Source of the DNA: an uncultured bacterium
Lineage (GTDB): Bacteria > Verrucomicrobiota > Lentisphaeria > Victivallales > UBA1829
Assembly (NCBI GenBank): GCA_902762495.1
Contig: CACWOL010000021.1
Span: 1-36,779 of the forward strand
Direction: 5' to 3'
Length of the DNA: 36,779 nt
The notes under the pieces are model-generated. The model saw nothing but the letters and a program-made list of their open reading frames with translations. It was not told the origin of the DNA and searched no databases. Shown here piece by piece: positions 16,750 to 24,649 of the stretch. The translations under genes and the position numbers were made by a program. Numbering within the stretch: position 1 is the stretch's first letter; each line of letters starts with the position of its first letter.

Positions 16750-18024
16750 TCACTTCGTTTCAGCATCGGCGGCCAGTGCGGCAAGCACGCCGTCGAGGGA
16801 AAGCTTCACCTCGATCTCGCGTCCGTCCGCCATGTGCTTGAGCTTGGCGGACTGCGCTTCGAGTTCGGAATCCCCGATCACGATCACATATTCGGCCTTC
16901 ATGCGGTCGGCCGCGCGCATCTGGGACTTCATGCTCTTCGCATCGTAGTCGATGGCGGCGGAGATGCCCGCATGGCGGAGCTTCGCGGCGAAGGACGTAT
17001 TGAACGCCAGCGCGGCGTCTCCGAGCGAGGCCAGATAGATTTTCGGCACGGGGGCCGGAGGCGGCGTCACGCCGAGCGCATCGCGCACGATGAGGAGGCG
17101 CTCCATGCCCGCGGCGAACCCGACTCCGGGGATCGGATTGCGGAGGCCGGGGAGCGTCAGCTCGTAGCGGCCGCCGCCCGCGATGGCGTTCTGCGCGCCG
17201 AGTCCGGAGTGCGTGAGCTCGAACACCGTGTGCACGTAGTAGTCGAGGCCGCGCACGAGACGCGGATCGACCGTGAACGGGATGCCCTGTTCCGTGAGGA
17301 GGTCGCAGACCTTCTTGAAGTAGTCGCGGGACTCCGCGCTGAAGAACTGCGCGGGATCGGGCGCGGATTCGATGAACGGACGGCAGCACGCCTGCTTGCA
17401 GTCCAGGATGCGCCAGACGTTGCGGTCGATGCGGGCCCGGCAGTCGTCGCACATCTCGGCGAGATGCGGACGGAAATGCTTCGCGAGGGCCTGTTCGGCC
17501 GCGGGACGGTCGGACACCACGCCGCGCGTGTTGATGAGCAGGTTGAAGCCCGTGATGCCGATTTCCTCGAGGAAATGGCAGAGCATGGCGATGGCCTCCG
17601 CGTCGAGGCCCGGCGAGGCCGGACGCCCGACGTTTTCGACGCCGACCTGGTGGAACTGGCGCTTGCGGCCCGCCGCGGGACGTTCGCCGCGGAACATCGG
17701 GCCCATATAGAAGACGCGGTGTTCGACGCCGTTGGCGGCATCGGTTCCGGCGAGGGCGCGCATGACGCCCGCGGTGCCTTCGGGGCGGAGCGTGAGGCTC
17801 CGGCCGCCGCGGTCTTCAAACGTGTACATCTCCTTCTGGACGACCTCCGTTTCTCCGCCGAGTCCGCGCTGGAAGACCTCGGTGAACTCGAAGATGGGGG
17901 TGCGGAGTTCGCCGAACCCGTAAAGTCCGAAGACCTTGCGGGCGGCGGATTCGAGCTGGAGCCAGGCTGTGGCCTCGTCCGGGAAGATGTCGCTCACTCC
18001 GGGAGGCGGAGCAATTTTCGGCAT
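16750..18024 (-). CDS. hisS: Histidyl-tRNA synthetase
   Basis: Class II synthetase (424 residues) that charges tRNA-His. It opens with PPGVSDIFP, has motif 1, motif 2 (YMGPMFRGERPAAGRKRQFHQ split over a short loop), the HisA motif RGLDYYVHTVFE, GGGRYE and motif 3 near GFAAGMERLL. The C-terminal anticodon-binding domain runs from about residue 325. A cysteine-rich stretch in the insertion domain (CDDCRARIDR and CKQACC) is present. It is 18 bases after the HU gene on the same strand, and GGAG lies ten bases before the ATG. Terminator at 16696-16726. Confidence 0.97.
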   Translation of the reverse strand: MPKIAPPPGVSDIFPDEATAWLQLESAARKVFGLYGFGELRTPIFEFTEVFQRGLGGETEVVQKEMYTFEDRGGRSLTLRPEGTAGVMRALAGTDAANGVEHRVFYMGPMFRGERPAAGRKRQFHQVGVENVGRPASPGLDAEAIAMLCHFLEEIGITGFNLLINTRGVVSDRPAAEQALAKHFRPHLAEMCDDCRARIDRNVWRILDCKQACCRPFIESAPDPAQFFSAESRDYFKKVCDLLTEQGIPFTVDPRLVRGLDYYVHTVFELTHSGLGAQNAIAGGGRYELTLPGLRNPIPGVGFAAGMERLLIVRDALGVTPPPAPVPKIYLASLGDAALAFNTSFAAKLRHAGISAAIDYDAKSMKSQMRAADRMKAEYVIVIGDSELEAQSAKLKHMADGREIEVKLSLDGVLAALAADAETK

Positions 18025-18042
18025 GGGAGGGGGTCTCCGGGA

Positions 18043-18333
18043 TCAGTCGATCTTGAGGCTGGCGACGCGGTCCTTGAGTTCCTTGCCGGCGCGGAATTTG
18101 ACGACCTTGCGCTCCGGGATCGGCACGGTGATCTGCGGCACTTTCGGGTTGCGGCCCTTGCGGCCCTTGCGGACGCGGATTTCGAAGACGCCGAAGTTGC
18201 GCAGTTCGATGTCGCGGCCGGCGGCGAGTTCGTCGGCGATGTAGTCGAGGGTCTTCTGAACGATGCTGGCGACTTCGGTCTGGATGAGACCGGTTTCAGC
18301 GGAGATTTTGACAACGAGGTCACGTTTCGTCAT
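18043..18333 (-). CDS. HU/IHF family DNA-binding protein
   Basis: 96-residue nucleoid protein of the HU/IHF fold that dimerises and bends DNA. It opens with MTKRDLVVKISAETGL and has the family core IELRNFGVFEIRVRKGRKGRNPK, followed by the proline-tipped beta arm VPIPERKVVKF and the helix GKELKDRV. Residues at the arm fit either HU or IHF, so no subunit name is given. SD AAGGAAA is close to the ATG. It is first in a two-gene unit with hisS. A minus-strand TATACT at 18399-18394 is the best -10, without a good -35. Confidence 0.92.
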   Translation of the reverse strand: MTKRDLVVKISAETGLIQTEVASIVQKTLDYIADELAAGRDIELRNFGVFEIRVRKGRKGRNPKVPQITVPIPERKVVKFRAGKELKDRVASLKID

Positions 18334-18433
18334 GGTTGATTTTCCTTTTCTGCCCAGTGGGCTTTTATTGGTTTTGGTTGAATCAAATCAAAAAGTATAG
18401 GTATGCCCGGAGTTTTTGCTTCGGACCTGATTT

Positions 18434-18461
18434 GCGGTTTTTTGAGCTCAAAAAGTGCCGC
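18434..18461. repeat. Inverted repeat after infA, possible weak terminator
   Basis: GCGG (18434-18437) and CCGC (18458-18461) enclose the palindrome TTTTTGAGCTCAAAAA. It stands just past the infA stop and could form a hairpin for the adk-map-infA transcript, but no T tract follows on the minus strand. Confidence 0.4.
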
Positions 18462-18466
18462 GGACG

Positions 18467-18682
18467 TTATTTCTGGCGGAAAACGATCCTTCCCTTCGTG
18501 AGGTCGTACGGGGACATCTCAAGCGTCACCGTGTCGCCCGGAAGAATGCGGATGAAGTGGAGCCGCATCTTGCCGCTGATGTGGGCAAGGACGATATGTT
18601 TGTTTTCAAGTTCGACCCGGAACATGGTGTTGGGGAGCAGTTCGCGGACGACGCCTTCTACTTTGACAACGTCTTTAGACAC
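18467..18682 (-). CDS. infA: Translation initiation factor IF-1
   Basis: IF-1 (71 residues, OB fold) binds the ribosomal A site during initiation. The sequence keeps [35 protein letters not shown] and [13 protein letters not shown], the family pattern. Start is a GTG at 18682 inside the last codons of map: the two genes overlap by eight bases (GTGTCTAA), and GGAGGT sits eight bases before the GTG. This points to translational coupling. It is last in adk-map-infA, the order seen at the end of many spc ribosomal operons, here without secY or ribosomal genes. Confidence 0.97.
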   Translation of the reverse strand: MSKDVVKVEGVVRELLPNTMFRVELENKHIVLAHISGKMRLHFIRILPGDTVTLEMSPYDLTKGRIVFRQK

Positions 18683-19451
18683 GTGTTAAGACCTCCGTAT
18701 GAGTTTCAGTTATTAGTATCATGTGTTCAAAATGCGCCGAGGGCAGGCCGTCCGCCGTGCGGACCGTCCAGTTGTCGTTTTCCACGTACACGCGCGCCGT
18801 GCCGAGGTTCAGCATGGGTTCGATGCAGAGGACCATGCCGGGCGCGAGGATCGGGCCCTCGCTCGTGGAAACGAAGTTCGGTACTTCGGGCGGCTCGTGG
18901 AGACGCGTGCCGCAGCCGTGTCCGACGAGGTCGCGGACGATGCCGAGCTTGTAGCGGTTCGCGACTTCCGCGACGGCGCGGGAGATGTCGCCGACATGCC
19001 CGCCGGGGTGGGCGGCGGCGATGCCCGCCTCGAGCGCTTCCTGCGTTCCGGCGAGGAGGCGTTCGATGTCTTTCGTGGTCGGCTTGTTGCCGACGAGCAC
19101 GGTCTTTGCCGTGTCGCCGATGCCGCCGTTCAGGGTCACGCCGACGTCCACGCTGACGAGGTCGCCGTCCTTCAGTACGCACTTCTCGCTGGCGATCCCG
19201 TGCACGACCACGTCGTTGACCGAGATGCAGATGTTGCGCGGGAATCCGTTGTAGTTCAGGAACGTCGGGGTCCCGCCGGTGGCGCGGATCACGGCCCCGG
19301 CGAGTTCGTCGAGTTCGAGCGTCGTCATGCCCGGATGGGCAAGCGCGGCGATCTCTTCGCGGGCGAGCGCGGTAACGCGCGCGGCCTCGCGGATGCGGAC
19401 GATCTCCTCGGGCGTGTGAATGACAAAATTTCTGCGTTTCATCAGGCGCAT
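18675..19451 (-). CDS. map: Type I methionine aminopeptidase
   Basis: Removes the starting methionine from new proteins; a two-metal enzyme. Counting from the ATG at 19451, the ligands are D102 (SVDVG), D113 (GDTAKT), H178 (GHGCG), E211 (IEPM) and E242 (HFEHM), with H84 in VVVHGI. Length (258) is normal. A second ATG at 19442 (MKRRNFVIH) is equally likely as the start; neither has a clear SD, and the gene begins only about 16 bases after adk, so it may be read by coupling. It overlaps infA by eight bases. Confidence 0.96.
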   Translation of the reverse strand: MRLMKRRNFVIHTPEEIVRIREAARVTALAREEIAALAHPGMTTLELDELAGAVIRATGGTPTFLNYNGFPRNICISVNDVVVHGIASEKCVLKDGDLVSVDVGVTLNGGIGDTAKTVLVGNKPTTKDIERLLAGTQEALEAGIAAAHPGGHVGDISRAVAEVANRYKLGIVRDLVGHGCGTRLHEPPEVPNFVSTSEGPILAPGMVLCIEPMLNLGTARVYVENDNWTVRTADGLPSAHFEHMILITETHTEVLTRV

Positions 19452-19467
19452 ACGGGAATCCGCGGGA

Positions 19468-20121
19468 TCACTTCAGGAGCGCGAGAAGCGCCGCGAATCC
19501 TTCCTTCACGGGCAGGGAGGAATTGATGCGCGCGAGGCAGCCTTTCCCTTCGTAGAACTGGATGAGGGGGGCGGTCTGCTCGTGGTAGACTTTCAGACGG
19601 TTCTTCGCGGTCTCGAGGGAGTCGTCGGCGCGCTGGATCAGCTCGCCGCCGCAGCGGTCGCAGACGCCTTCCTGTTTCGGGGGCGCGAAGAGCTTGTTGA
19701 ACGCGACGCCGCACTTCTTGCAGGTGAGGCGGGCGGTGAGACGCTGGAGCAGGAGGTCTTCGGGGGCCTCGAAGAGGATCACGGCGTCGAGCTTCATGCC
19801 GATGCGCTTCATGGCTTCTTCGAGGAGTTCGGCCTGCGCGACCGTGCGCGGGAAGCCGTCGAGGATGAATCCGTTGGCGCATTCCGCCGTGGCGAGGCGG
19901 GCGGCGACCATGTCGGCGACGACCTGGTCGGGGACGAGCTTGCCGGACTTCATGCAGGCTTCGGCCTGTTTGCCGAGTTCGGTGCCGGCTGCCACTTCGC
20001 CGCGGAGGATTTCGCCGGTGGAGATGTGCGCGAGCTTTTCCTGCGCCATCAGGGGATCGGAGAGCGTGCCTTTGCCGGCGCCGGGCGGGCCGAGCAGAAC
20101 GAGATTCTTTTTCGTAATCAT
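19468..20121 (-). CDS. adk: Adenylate kinase
   Basis: Converts AMP and ATP to two ADP. P-loop GPPGAGKGT is at 11-19, the AMP-site GFPRT at 89-93. The long LID has four cysteines, C134, C137, C154 and C157, so this is the zinc-binding (or structural metal) form common in Gram-positive and some other bacteria. Length 217 fits the long type. GAGGT lies about nine bases before the ATG. First gene of adk-map-infA with its own promoter at 20171-20199. Confidence 0.97.
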   Translation of the reverse strand: MITKKNLVLLGPPGAGKGTLSDPLMAQEKLAHISTGEILRGEVAAGTELGKQAEACMKSGKLVPDQVVADMVAARLATAECANGFILDGFPRTVAQAELLEEAMKRIGMKLDAVILFEAPEDLLLQRLTARLTCKKCGVAFNKLFAPPKQEGVCDRCGGELIQRADDSLETAKNRLKVYHEQTAPLIQFYEGKGCLARINSSLPVKEGFAALLALLK

Positions 20122-20170
20122 AAGAGTGAGACCTCTGAATTGGATGATTTTTCAGTAAAAACAATCTTTT

Positions 20171-20199
20171 AATATACTGCTGTTCAACATGTTTTTCAA
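20171..20199 (-). promoter_or_regulatory. Promoter of adk-map-infA
   Basis: Minus strand: TTGAAA (20199-20194), 17-nt spacer, TATATT (20176-20171); leader of about 40-45 nt to the adk ATG. Confidence 0.78.
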
Positions 20200-20230
20200 G
20201 CGGTTGAAGCGGAAAAGACGAAAAAAAAGC

Positions 20231-20267
20231 AAAAAAACGCCTCCAACCCGTTTCCGGATCGGAGGCG
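20231..20267 (-). terminator. Intrinsic terminator of the duplicated-domain gene
   Basis: Minus strand: CGCCTCC (20267-20261) pairs with GGAGGCG (20044-type arm at 20244-20238), with an inner ATCCG-GAAA-CGGGT hairpin, followed by seven T residues (20237-20231) and a further T-rich stretch. It ends the gene at 20287-21327. Confidence 0.88.
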
Positions 20268-20286
20268 CGGCGAAGATATTCTATGG

Positions 20287-21327
20287 TTAGGGATAAATCG
20301 CGCCAAACTCTATTCGGGGCTTCGGGGCGTTTCCCGGCCTGATCGTCACGGTGTAGACCGGCGAATGCGTACGGGACGGCCGTTCGGAATCGTCAAAAAT
20401 CACCTCGAATTTCCTGTCGTCGATCTTCGTCAGCCCGACAAGATTCCCGCCCTCGCTTTGCACCAATTCAGGGTGTGCGGTTTCGATTTTGAAGGGAAGC
20501 TCGAAGCTTTTCGTTTCCGGATGTGTCCAGCGTCTTCCGTTGATCTTCACGCTGTCCGGGCAGCCTCCCTTCTCGTGGCGGTAGGAGATCGTGTTTCCCT
20601 CAAAAACGAAAGCGCCTCGTCCCCTGATGACGGCCTTGATTTCGATCTTGCGGTCCTTGATGCTGTCATTCCACTGCGCTTCGGCCTGCGCGACATACGG
20701 ATCGGGACCGGTCGTCATGACTTGGGGAGGATCTTTCCCGACCGGAGGGGCAGGCCGATATCCCCCGAGATCGAGGTGCGGGAGCTGATCTTTCATGGCG
20801 AGCTTGACATGGAACGGAACAGGATTGCTTCTCGGGCTGCGATTTGCGATCCTGAGAGAAAACCACGTTTCCGTGGCGTCCACATAAAAGTCCCTCCTGA
20901 CACTTGTTTCCAGAATCCCCGCCTTGGCGAAATCCGGCGTGTAACCGAGCTTAAACGGTTTCGTGAGGTCTTTCCAGCGTTTTCCGTCGACGGTGATATC
21001 TTCCGGCATGCGATAGATCATCATGTTGCTGAACCGAATCGTATTTCCTTCGAATATGAACTCTCCTCCGGATATTTCCCCTTTTATGGTCAGTGTGATC
21101 TCCTTGTTTTCGGAGGAATCCTCTGCCTCCGTCTTCTGCTCGGAACCGAGGCGTGCGAAAACCTGATCCAGCGCGGCGGATGCCTTTGTCTCCGTTTTCG
21201 GCACGGACGATGCGCCTGCCTGTGCTTTGTTTGCCCTCGATTGCACGGAAGCGACGAACAGGACGACAGCGAGCAGGGCGAAGCCCAGCGCTACGCCCCA
21301 TAGTGTTTTGAATCGGTTATGTTTCAT
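20287..21327 (-). CDS. Membrane-anchored protein with a duplicated unknown domain
   Basis: 346 residues: short basic start, one hydrophobic helix (about 9-27), a flexible linker to about 75, then two copies of one domain at about 76-178 and 227-330. Shared landmarks are FEGNTI (92-97 and 242-247), a D/K-x-V-x-G-x-R-W block (ITVDGKRW near 111-118; VKINGRRW near 260-267) and a final strand of alternating hydrophobics (PFHVKLAMK; VYTVTIR). The linker between copies (about 180-226) is proline-rich. The domains are beta-rich and probably periplasmic. I do not recognise the family. AAGGAG lies eight bases before the ATG. A TATAAT on the minus strand at 21398-21393 is the likely -10, with no good -35. 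It is monocistronic. Confidence 0.75.
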   Translation of the reverse strand: MKHNRFKTLWGVALGFALLAVVLFVASVQSRANKAQAGASSVPKTETKASAALDQVFARLGSEQKTEAEDSSENKEITLTIKGEISGGEFIFEGNTIRFSNMMIYRMPEDITVDGKRWKDLTKPFKLGYTPDFAKAGILETSVRRDFYVDATETWFSLRIANRSPRSNPVPFHVKLAMKDQLPHLDLGGYRPAPPVGKDPPQVMTTGPDPYVAQAEAQWNDSIKDRKIEIKAVIRGRGAFVFEGNTISYRHEKGGCPDSVKINGRRWTHPETKSFELPFKIETAHPELVQSEGGNLVGLTKIDDRKFEVIFDDSERPSRTHSPVYTVTIRPGNAPKPRIEFGAIYP

Positions 21328-21687
21328 GGTTTGCGCTCCTTGGTGTTGCAGATGGAACAGAGTGATATCGAAAGCAGGAATCCGACTTGTGAATTATAAC
21401 GCGTGAAAATCTGAAAAAGTGTAAAAAAACATGTTTTTTTAAGAGAATTATCGAAAAAAATCCGTCCGAAGGAAAAAACGGTGAAAAAAACGCCGCGGGA
21501 CGGGATCGGGGCAGGGGATCAACTCTGTCGCGGGACTTCCGCAGACGTCGCTTCCGCCCGGAAAACGCGGTGCGAAAAAGTCCGGGAAAAAACGCGTTCT
21601 GAACTTGTAAATTCTGAATTATGTGCTACTTTAAAAGGATTTCATTTTTTTTAAACACATGGAACGACCCAGGAGGTTATCCCCACC
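21328..21687. other. Divergent intergenic region
   Basis: About 360 bases with no gene seen. The left part has the probable -10 of the minus-strand gene (TATAAT, 21398-21393). The middle (21420-21600) mixes A-runs and GC-rich blocks without a structure I can name. The right end has the plus-strand promoter at 21605-21632 and a strong SD, AGGAGG, about ten bases before the ATG at 21688. Confidence 0.5.
21605..21632 (+). promoter_or_regulatory. Promoter of the EIIA-CBS/permease pair
   Basis: TTGTAA (21605-21610), 16-nt spacer, TACTTT (21627-21632); leader of about 50 nt. It is weaker than the other promoters in the window. Confidence 0.5.
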
Positions 21688-22644
21688 ATGAGTGAAACGA
21701 AGAACGAGTTTTCGGATTACCTGTTTGCGAACAACATCGCCTGCGGCGTGACGGAGCCCGACGGCGCAAAAGTCATCGGCATGCTGCTGGATATGCTCAA
21801 ACGCCATTTCCCCCAGCTCAACATCGAAGAAGCCCGCGCCGAGATCGAGAAGCGCGAAAAAGTCTTCCCGTGCATCGTCGCCCCCGGCCTCGCCGTGCCG
21901 CACGCCCGTATCGCCGGGCTTGAGAAGCCGATGATCGCCATCGCGTGCAGCCCGACCGGGATCACCTACGGCGGCAAGGAAAATATGTCCACACAGGTCA
22001 TCTCCCTGAACATGAATGTGTTCATCAACGTGATGGTACTGATCCTGTCCCCGCTGGAAGACCCGAACCTTCACCTGCAGGTGATGTCCATGCTGGCGAA
22101 GTCGTTCTCCGACCCCGCGAACATCCGCCAGGTCGCCGGACTGCGGACCCCGGCGGAAGTCACCACGTTCTTTGCCACCGGCCAGATCAAGATGCCGGAA
22201 TACCTGCTCGCGAAGGACGTGATGCGCACCGATTTCACCCCGCTTCACGAGACGGACACCATCCGCGAGGCGATCGACATTTTCGCCACCACCCAGAGCG
22301 CGTCCCTGCCGGTGATCGACTCCGTGGGCGACCTGCGCGGCGTGCTGTCGCTGAAGGACATCCTGACCTACACGCTGCCGGAACACCTCCTGTGGATGGA
22401 GAACCTTTCCCCGATCTACCGCTTCCAGCCGTTCGTCGACCTGCTGAAGAGCGCCAGCGACACGCGCGTCTCCGACATCATGCAGGAGCTCGGCGAGCCG
22501 GTTTCGGAAGACGTCCCGGCGATCCAGCTGGCGAAGCTCTTCCTGGCTCAGGAGACGGCGCAGCTCATCATCACGGACGCGAACGGCCGCCTGGCCGGTC
22601 TGGTCTCCCTGCGCGAGTTCTGCGCGAAGTTCTTCTGGGAATGA
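21688..22644 (+). CDS. PTS EIIA domain fused to tandem CBS domains
   Basis: 318-residue cytoplasmic protein. Residues about 7-165 form a PTS EIIA domain of the fructose/nitrogen (PtsN) type; PGLAVPHARI carries H72, the expected phosphorylation site. Residues 174-232 and 258-316 are two CBS motifs (VMRTDFTPLHETDTIREAI...LPVID; IMQELGEPVSEDVPAIQLA...LIITD), which usually bind adenine nucleotides. No EIIB or EIIC is present, so it is more likely regulatory than sugar-transporting. It is followed after 45 bases by a permease, suggesting that it controls transport according to PTS phosphorylation and energy state. That role is inference. SD AGGAGG is strong. Domain calls are confident. Confidence 0.9.
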   Translation: MSETKNEFSDYLFANNIACGVTEPDGAKVIGMLLDMLKRHFPQLNIEEARAEIEKREKVFPCIVAPGLAVPHARIAGLEKPMIAIACSPTGITYGGKENMSTQVISLNMNVFINVMVLILSPLEDPNLHLQVMSMLAKSFSDPANIRQVAGLRTPAEVTTFFATGQIKMPEYLLAKDVMRTDFTPLHETDTIREAIDIFATTQSASLPVIDSVGDLRGVLSLKDILTYTLPEHLLWMENLSPIYRFQPFVDLLKSASDTRVSDIMQELGEPVSEDVPAIQLAKLFLAQETAQLIITDANGRLAGLVSLREFCAKFFWE

Positions 22645-22689
22645 CCGCGGCGCAACGAATACGAGATAACTAAAGAAAGGTTATAAAAC

Positions 22690-24477
22690 ATGTCGGAAGA
22701 ATCCTCCTCCATTTCCGTCAAATACTTTGTTTCGCGTTTCATGATCCTGCTGGCCGTGAGCCTGACCGTGGGCCTCGGCGGCTTCTTCTCCCACGCGCTC
22801 GAATCGCACCAGGCCGTGGCCTGCGCCGTGTTCATCGGCCTCATCATGGGCACGCTGTTCTTCTGGAAGTTCCGTCTGGCGCTGGCGTTCCTCGGCCTCG
22901 CGGTCCTGATCTTCACCGGCTCGCTGGACATCCCGCACTTCGTGCAGTCGTCCTCGCTGGAAGTGATCCTGTTCCTGGTCGGCATGATGGTGATCGTGGG
23001 CGCGCTGCGCGACCTCGGTTTCTTCACGTGGATCGTGCAGCTGATCGTGGAAATGCCGAACCTCTCCGGGATGAAGTTCATCACGGTCACGAGCGTGGCG
23101 TCCGCGCTGCTCGCCTGCGCCGTCGACGAGGTGACCTCGATCATCTTCATCTCCACCCTGATTTTCCAGGTGTGCGACCGCCTGAAACTGAACCCGACCC
23201 CGTACATCCTGATCGCCGTGCTCGCCACGAACATCGGCAGCTCCGGCACCATGATGGGCAACCCGGTCGGCATCTACATCGGCACGAAGGGCGGCCTCAC
23301 GTTCGGCGACTTCATGCTGTGGTCGTTCCCGATCATGCTCGTTTCGCTGTTCGCGGTGATCGCGCTGCTCCTCTTCATCTTCCGCAAGGACCTGAAGAAG
23401 TTCGATGAAAGCCTGCAGAGCCGCCTCGCGCAGGGGCTCTCGCTGGCTCCCCGCGTGAAAGTGCCGTACAAGCCCGGCCTGATCCTGCTGGTCTGCACCG
23501 TGTGCGCCATCGCCTCCCACCACCCGACCGAAGAGCTCCTCGGCCTGCCGAAGAACACCGTGCTGATCGTGGCGCCGCTCGTCTGCTCCGGCATCGTGAT
23601 GATCATCAAGCAGAACCGCGCCCGCTACTACATCGAACGCGAGGTCGACTGGTGGACGCTCATCTTCTTCATGCTCCTCTTCGCCGTCGCCGGCACGCTG
23701 GAATACACCGAGGTCGACAAGGTCATGGCGAGTGGATTCTCCAAGATTTGCGGCACCAGCCCCTACGAGCTCGTCCCGTTCATCTTCTTCACTTCCGCCG
23801 TCGGGTCCGCGTTCGTCGACAACGTGATCTTCGTTGCGGCGTTCTGCCCCGTGATCGAACAGCTCTCCCTGAGCGTGAAGGACTTCCCGCTGTGGTGGGC
23901 GCTCCTCTTCGGCGCATGCTTCGGCGGCAACATCACCATGATCGGCAGCACGGCGAACATCGTGGCGCTCGGCATGCTCGAGAAACGTCCGTCCGCCTCG
24001 CACGTCACCTTCATGAAATGGCTTGCGGTCGGCCTGCCCGCCACGCTGCTTTCCGGCGTGATCGTCGTCGGCACGCTCCTGCTGCTGGAACCGTCCATGG
24101 CGGACCGTCCCGCCGACCTGAACTTCGCGAAGGTCGAAAAGTCGACCGGCCGCGAATTCTGCAACAAGCTTGCTACGTTCGAAGTCGCCGGCGTCCGCGC
24201 CTACGACTTGAACAGCGCGTCCGTTCCCGCCCAGTCCCTCATTACGGGACGCACCATCGAGACCGGGATGGAACTCATGTTCGGCGGCAAGGCGCACACC
24301 CTCGCGACCGCCTACGGCAAGAACGAGGGCGAAGCCATCGCCGTAGCGGTGCCCGCGGGCTTCGAGCTGACCGATTCTCCGCTGACCCTCACCGGCTGCA
24401 TGTACAGCGTGCCCGAAACCGAGGCGAAGTACCCCGTCCTGCTCGTCGTGAAGGATGCGAAGCCCGTCAAGAAGTAA
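22690..24477 (+). CDS. SLC13/ArsB/NhaD-type permease with C-terminal soluble domain
   Basis: 595 residues. About 11-13 hydrophobic segments occupy residues 12-470, in the two-fold pattern of the ion transporter superfamily: AVDEVTSIIFIS with GSSGTMMGNPVGI in the first half and FVDNVIFVAAF with GGNITMIGSTANIV in the second. These paired Asp and Gly-Asn/Thr signatures are typical of ArsB/NhaD/SLC13 carriers that couple Na+ or H+ to an ion or dicarboxylate. About 120 residues after the last helix (475-595) form a soluble domain I do not recognise. It lies 45 bases after the EIIA-CBS gene and ends at a strong terminator. The substrate cannot be told. Confidence 0.88.
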   Translation: MSEESSSISVKYFVSRFMILLAVSLTVGLGGFFSHALESHQAVACAVFIGLIMGTLFFWKFRLALAFLGLAVLIFTGSLDIPHFVQSSSLEVILFLVGMMVIVGALRDLGFFTWIVQLIVEMPNLSGMKFITVTSVASALLACAVDEVTSIIFISTLIFQVCDRLKLNPTPYILIAVLATNIGSSGTMMGNPVGIYIGTKGGLTFGDFMLWSFPIMLVSLFAVIALLLFIFRKDLKKFDESLQSRLAQGLSLAPRVKVPYKPGLILLVCTVCAIASHHPTEELLGLPKNTVLIVAPLVCSGIVMIIKQNRARYYIEREVDWWTLIFFMLLFAVAGTLEYTEVDKVMASGFSKICGTSPYELVPFIFFTSAVGSAFVDNVIFVAAFCPVIEQLSLSVKDFPLWWALLFGACFGGNITMIGSTANIVALGMLEKRPSASHVTFMKWLAVGLPATLLSGVIVVGTLLLLEPSMADRPADLNFAKVEKSTGREFCNKLATFEVAGVRAYDLNSASVPAQSLITGRTIETGMELMFGGKAHTLATAYGKNEGEAIAVAVPAGFELTDSPLTLTGCMYSVPETEAKYPVLLVVKDAKPVKK

Positions 24478-24507
24478 GACGGAATCCATCCGATCCGCTT
24501 TTCCCGG

Positions 24508-24543
24508 AAGCCGGCGAACGCATCTTCGCCGGCTTTCTTTTTT
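24508..24543 (+). terminator. Intrinsic terminator of the EIIA-CBS/permease operon
   Basis: Perfect 11-bp stem AAGCCGGCGAA (24508-24518) / TTCGCCGGCTT (24525-24535), 6-nt loop, then TCTTTTTT. Confidence 0.92.
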
Positions 24544-24565
24544 CCCGTTTTTTCGCGGAAACGGG

Positions 24566-24594
24566 TTGACTTTTTTCCTATCTGGTGATACCTT
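24566..24594 (+). promoter_or_regulatory. Promoter of the acidic exported protein gene
   Basis: TTGACT (24566-24571), 17-nt spacer, TACCTT (24589-24594). A second candidate begins at once, TTGAAA (24601-24606) with TATCTA 16 nt on (24623-24628), but its start site would fall on the ribosome binding site, so the first is preferred. Confidence 0.6.
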
Positions 24595-24649
24595 TTTGAG
24601 TTGAAAACCGCTTTGTATTCATTATCTATATGCCGGGGAGCCGAAATCC

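Noticed and set aside
16834-18339. 501-codon plus-strand open frame opposite hisS and HU
   Set aside because: Antisense to two conserved genes; no recognisable domain.
22681-24489. 602-codon minus-strand open frame opposite the permease
   Set aside because: The plus frame shows clear membrane helices and paired transporter motifs; the minus frame is a charged shadow.
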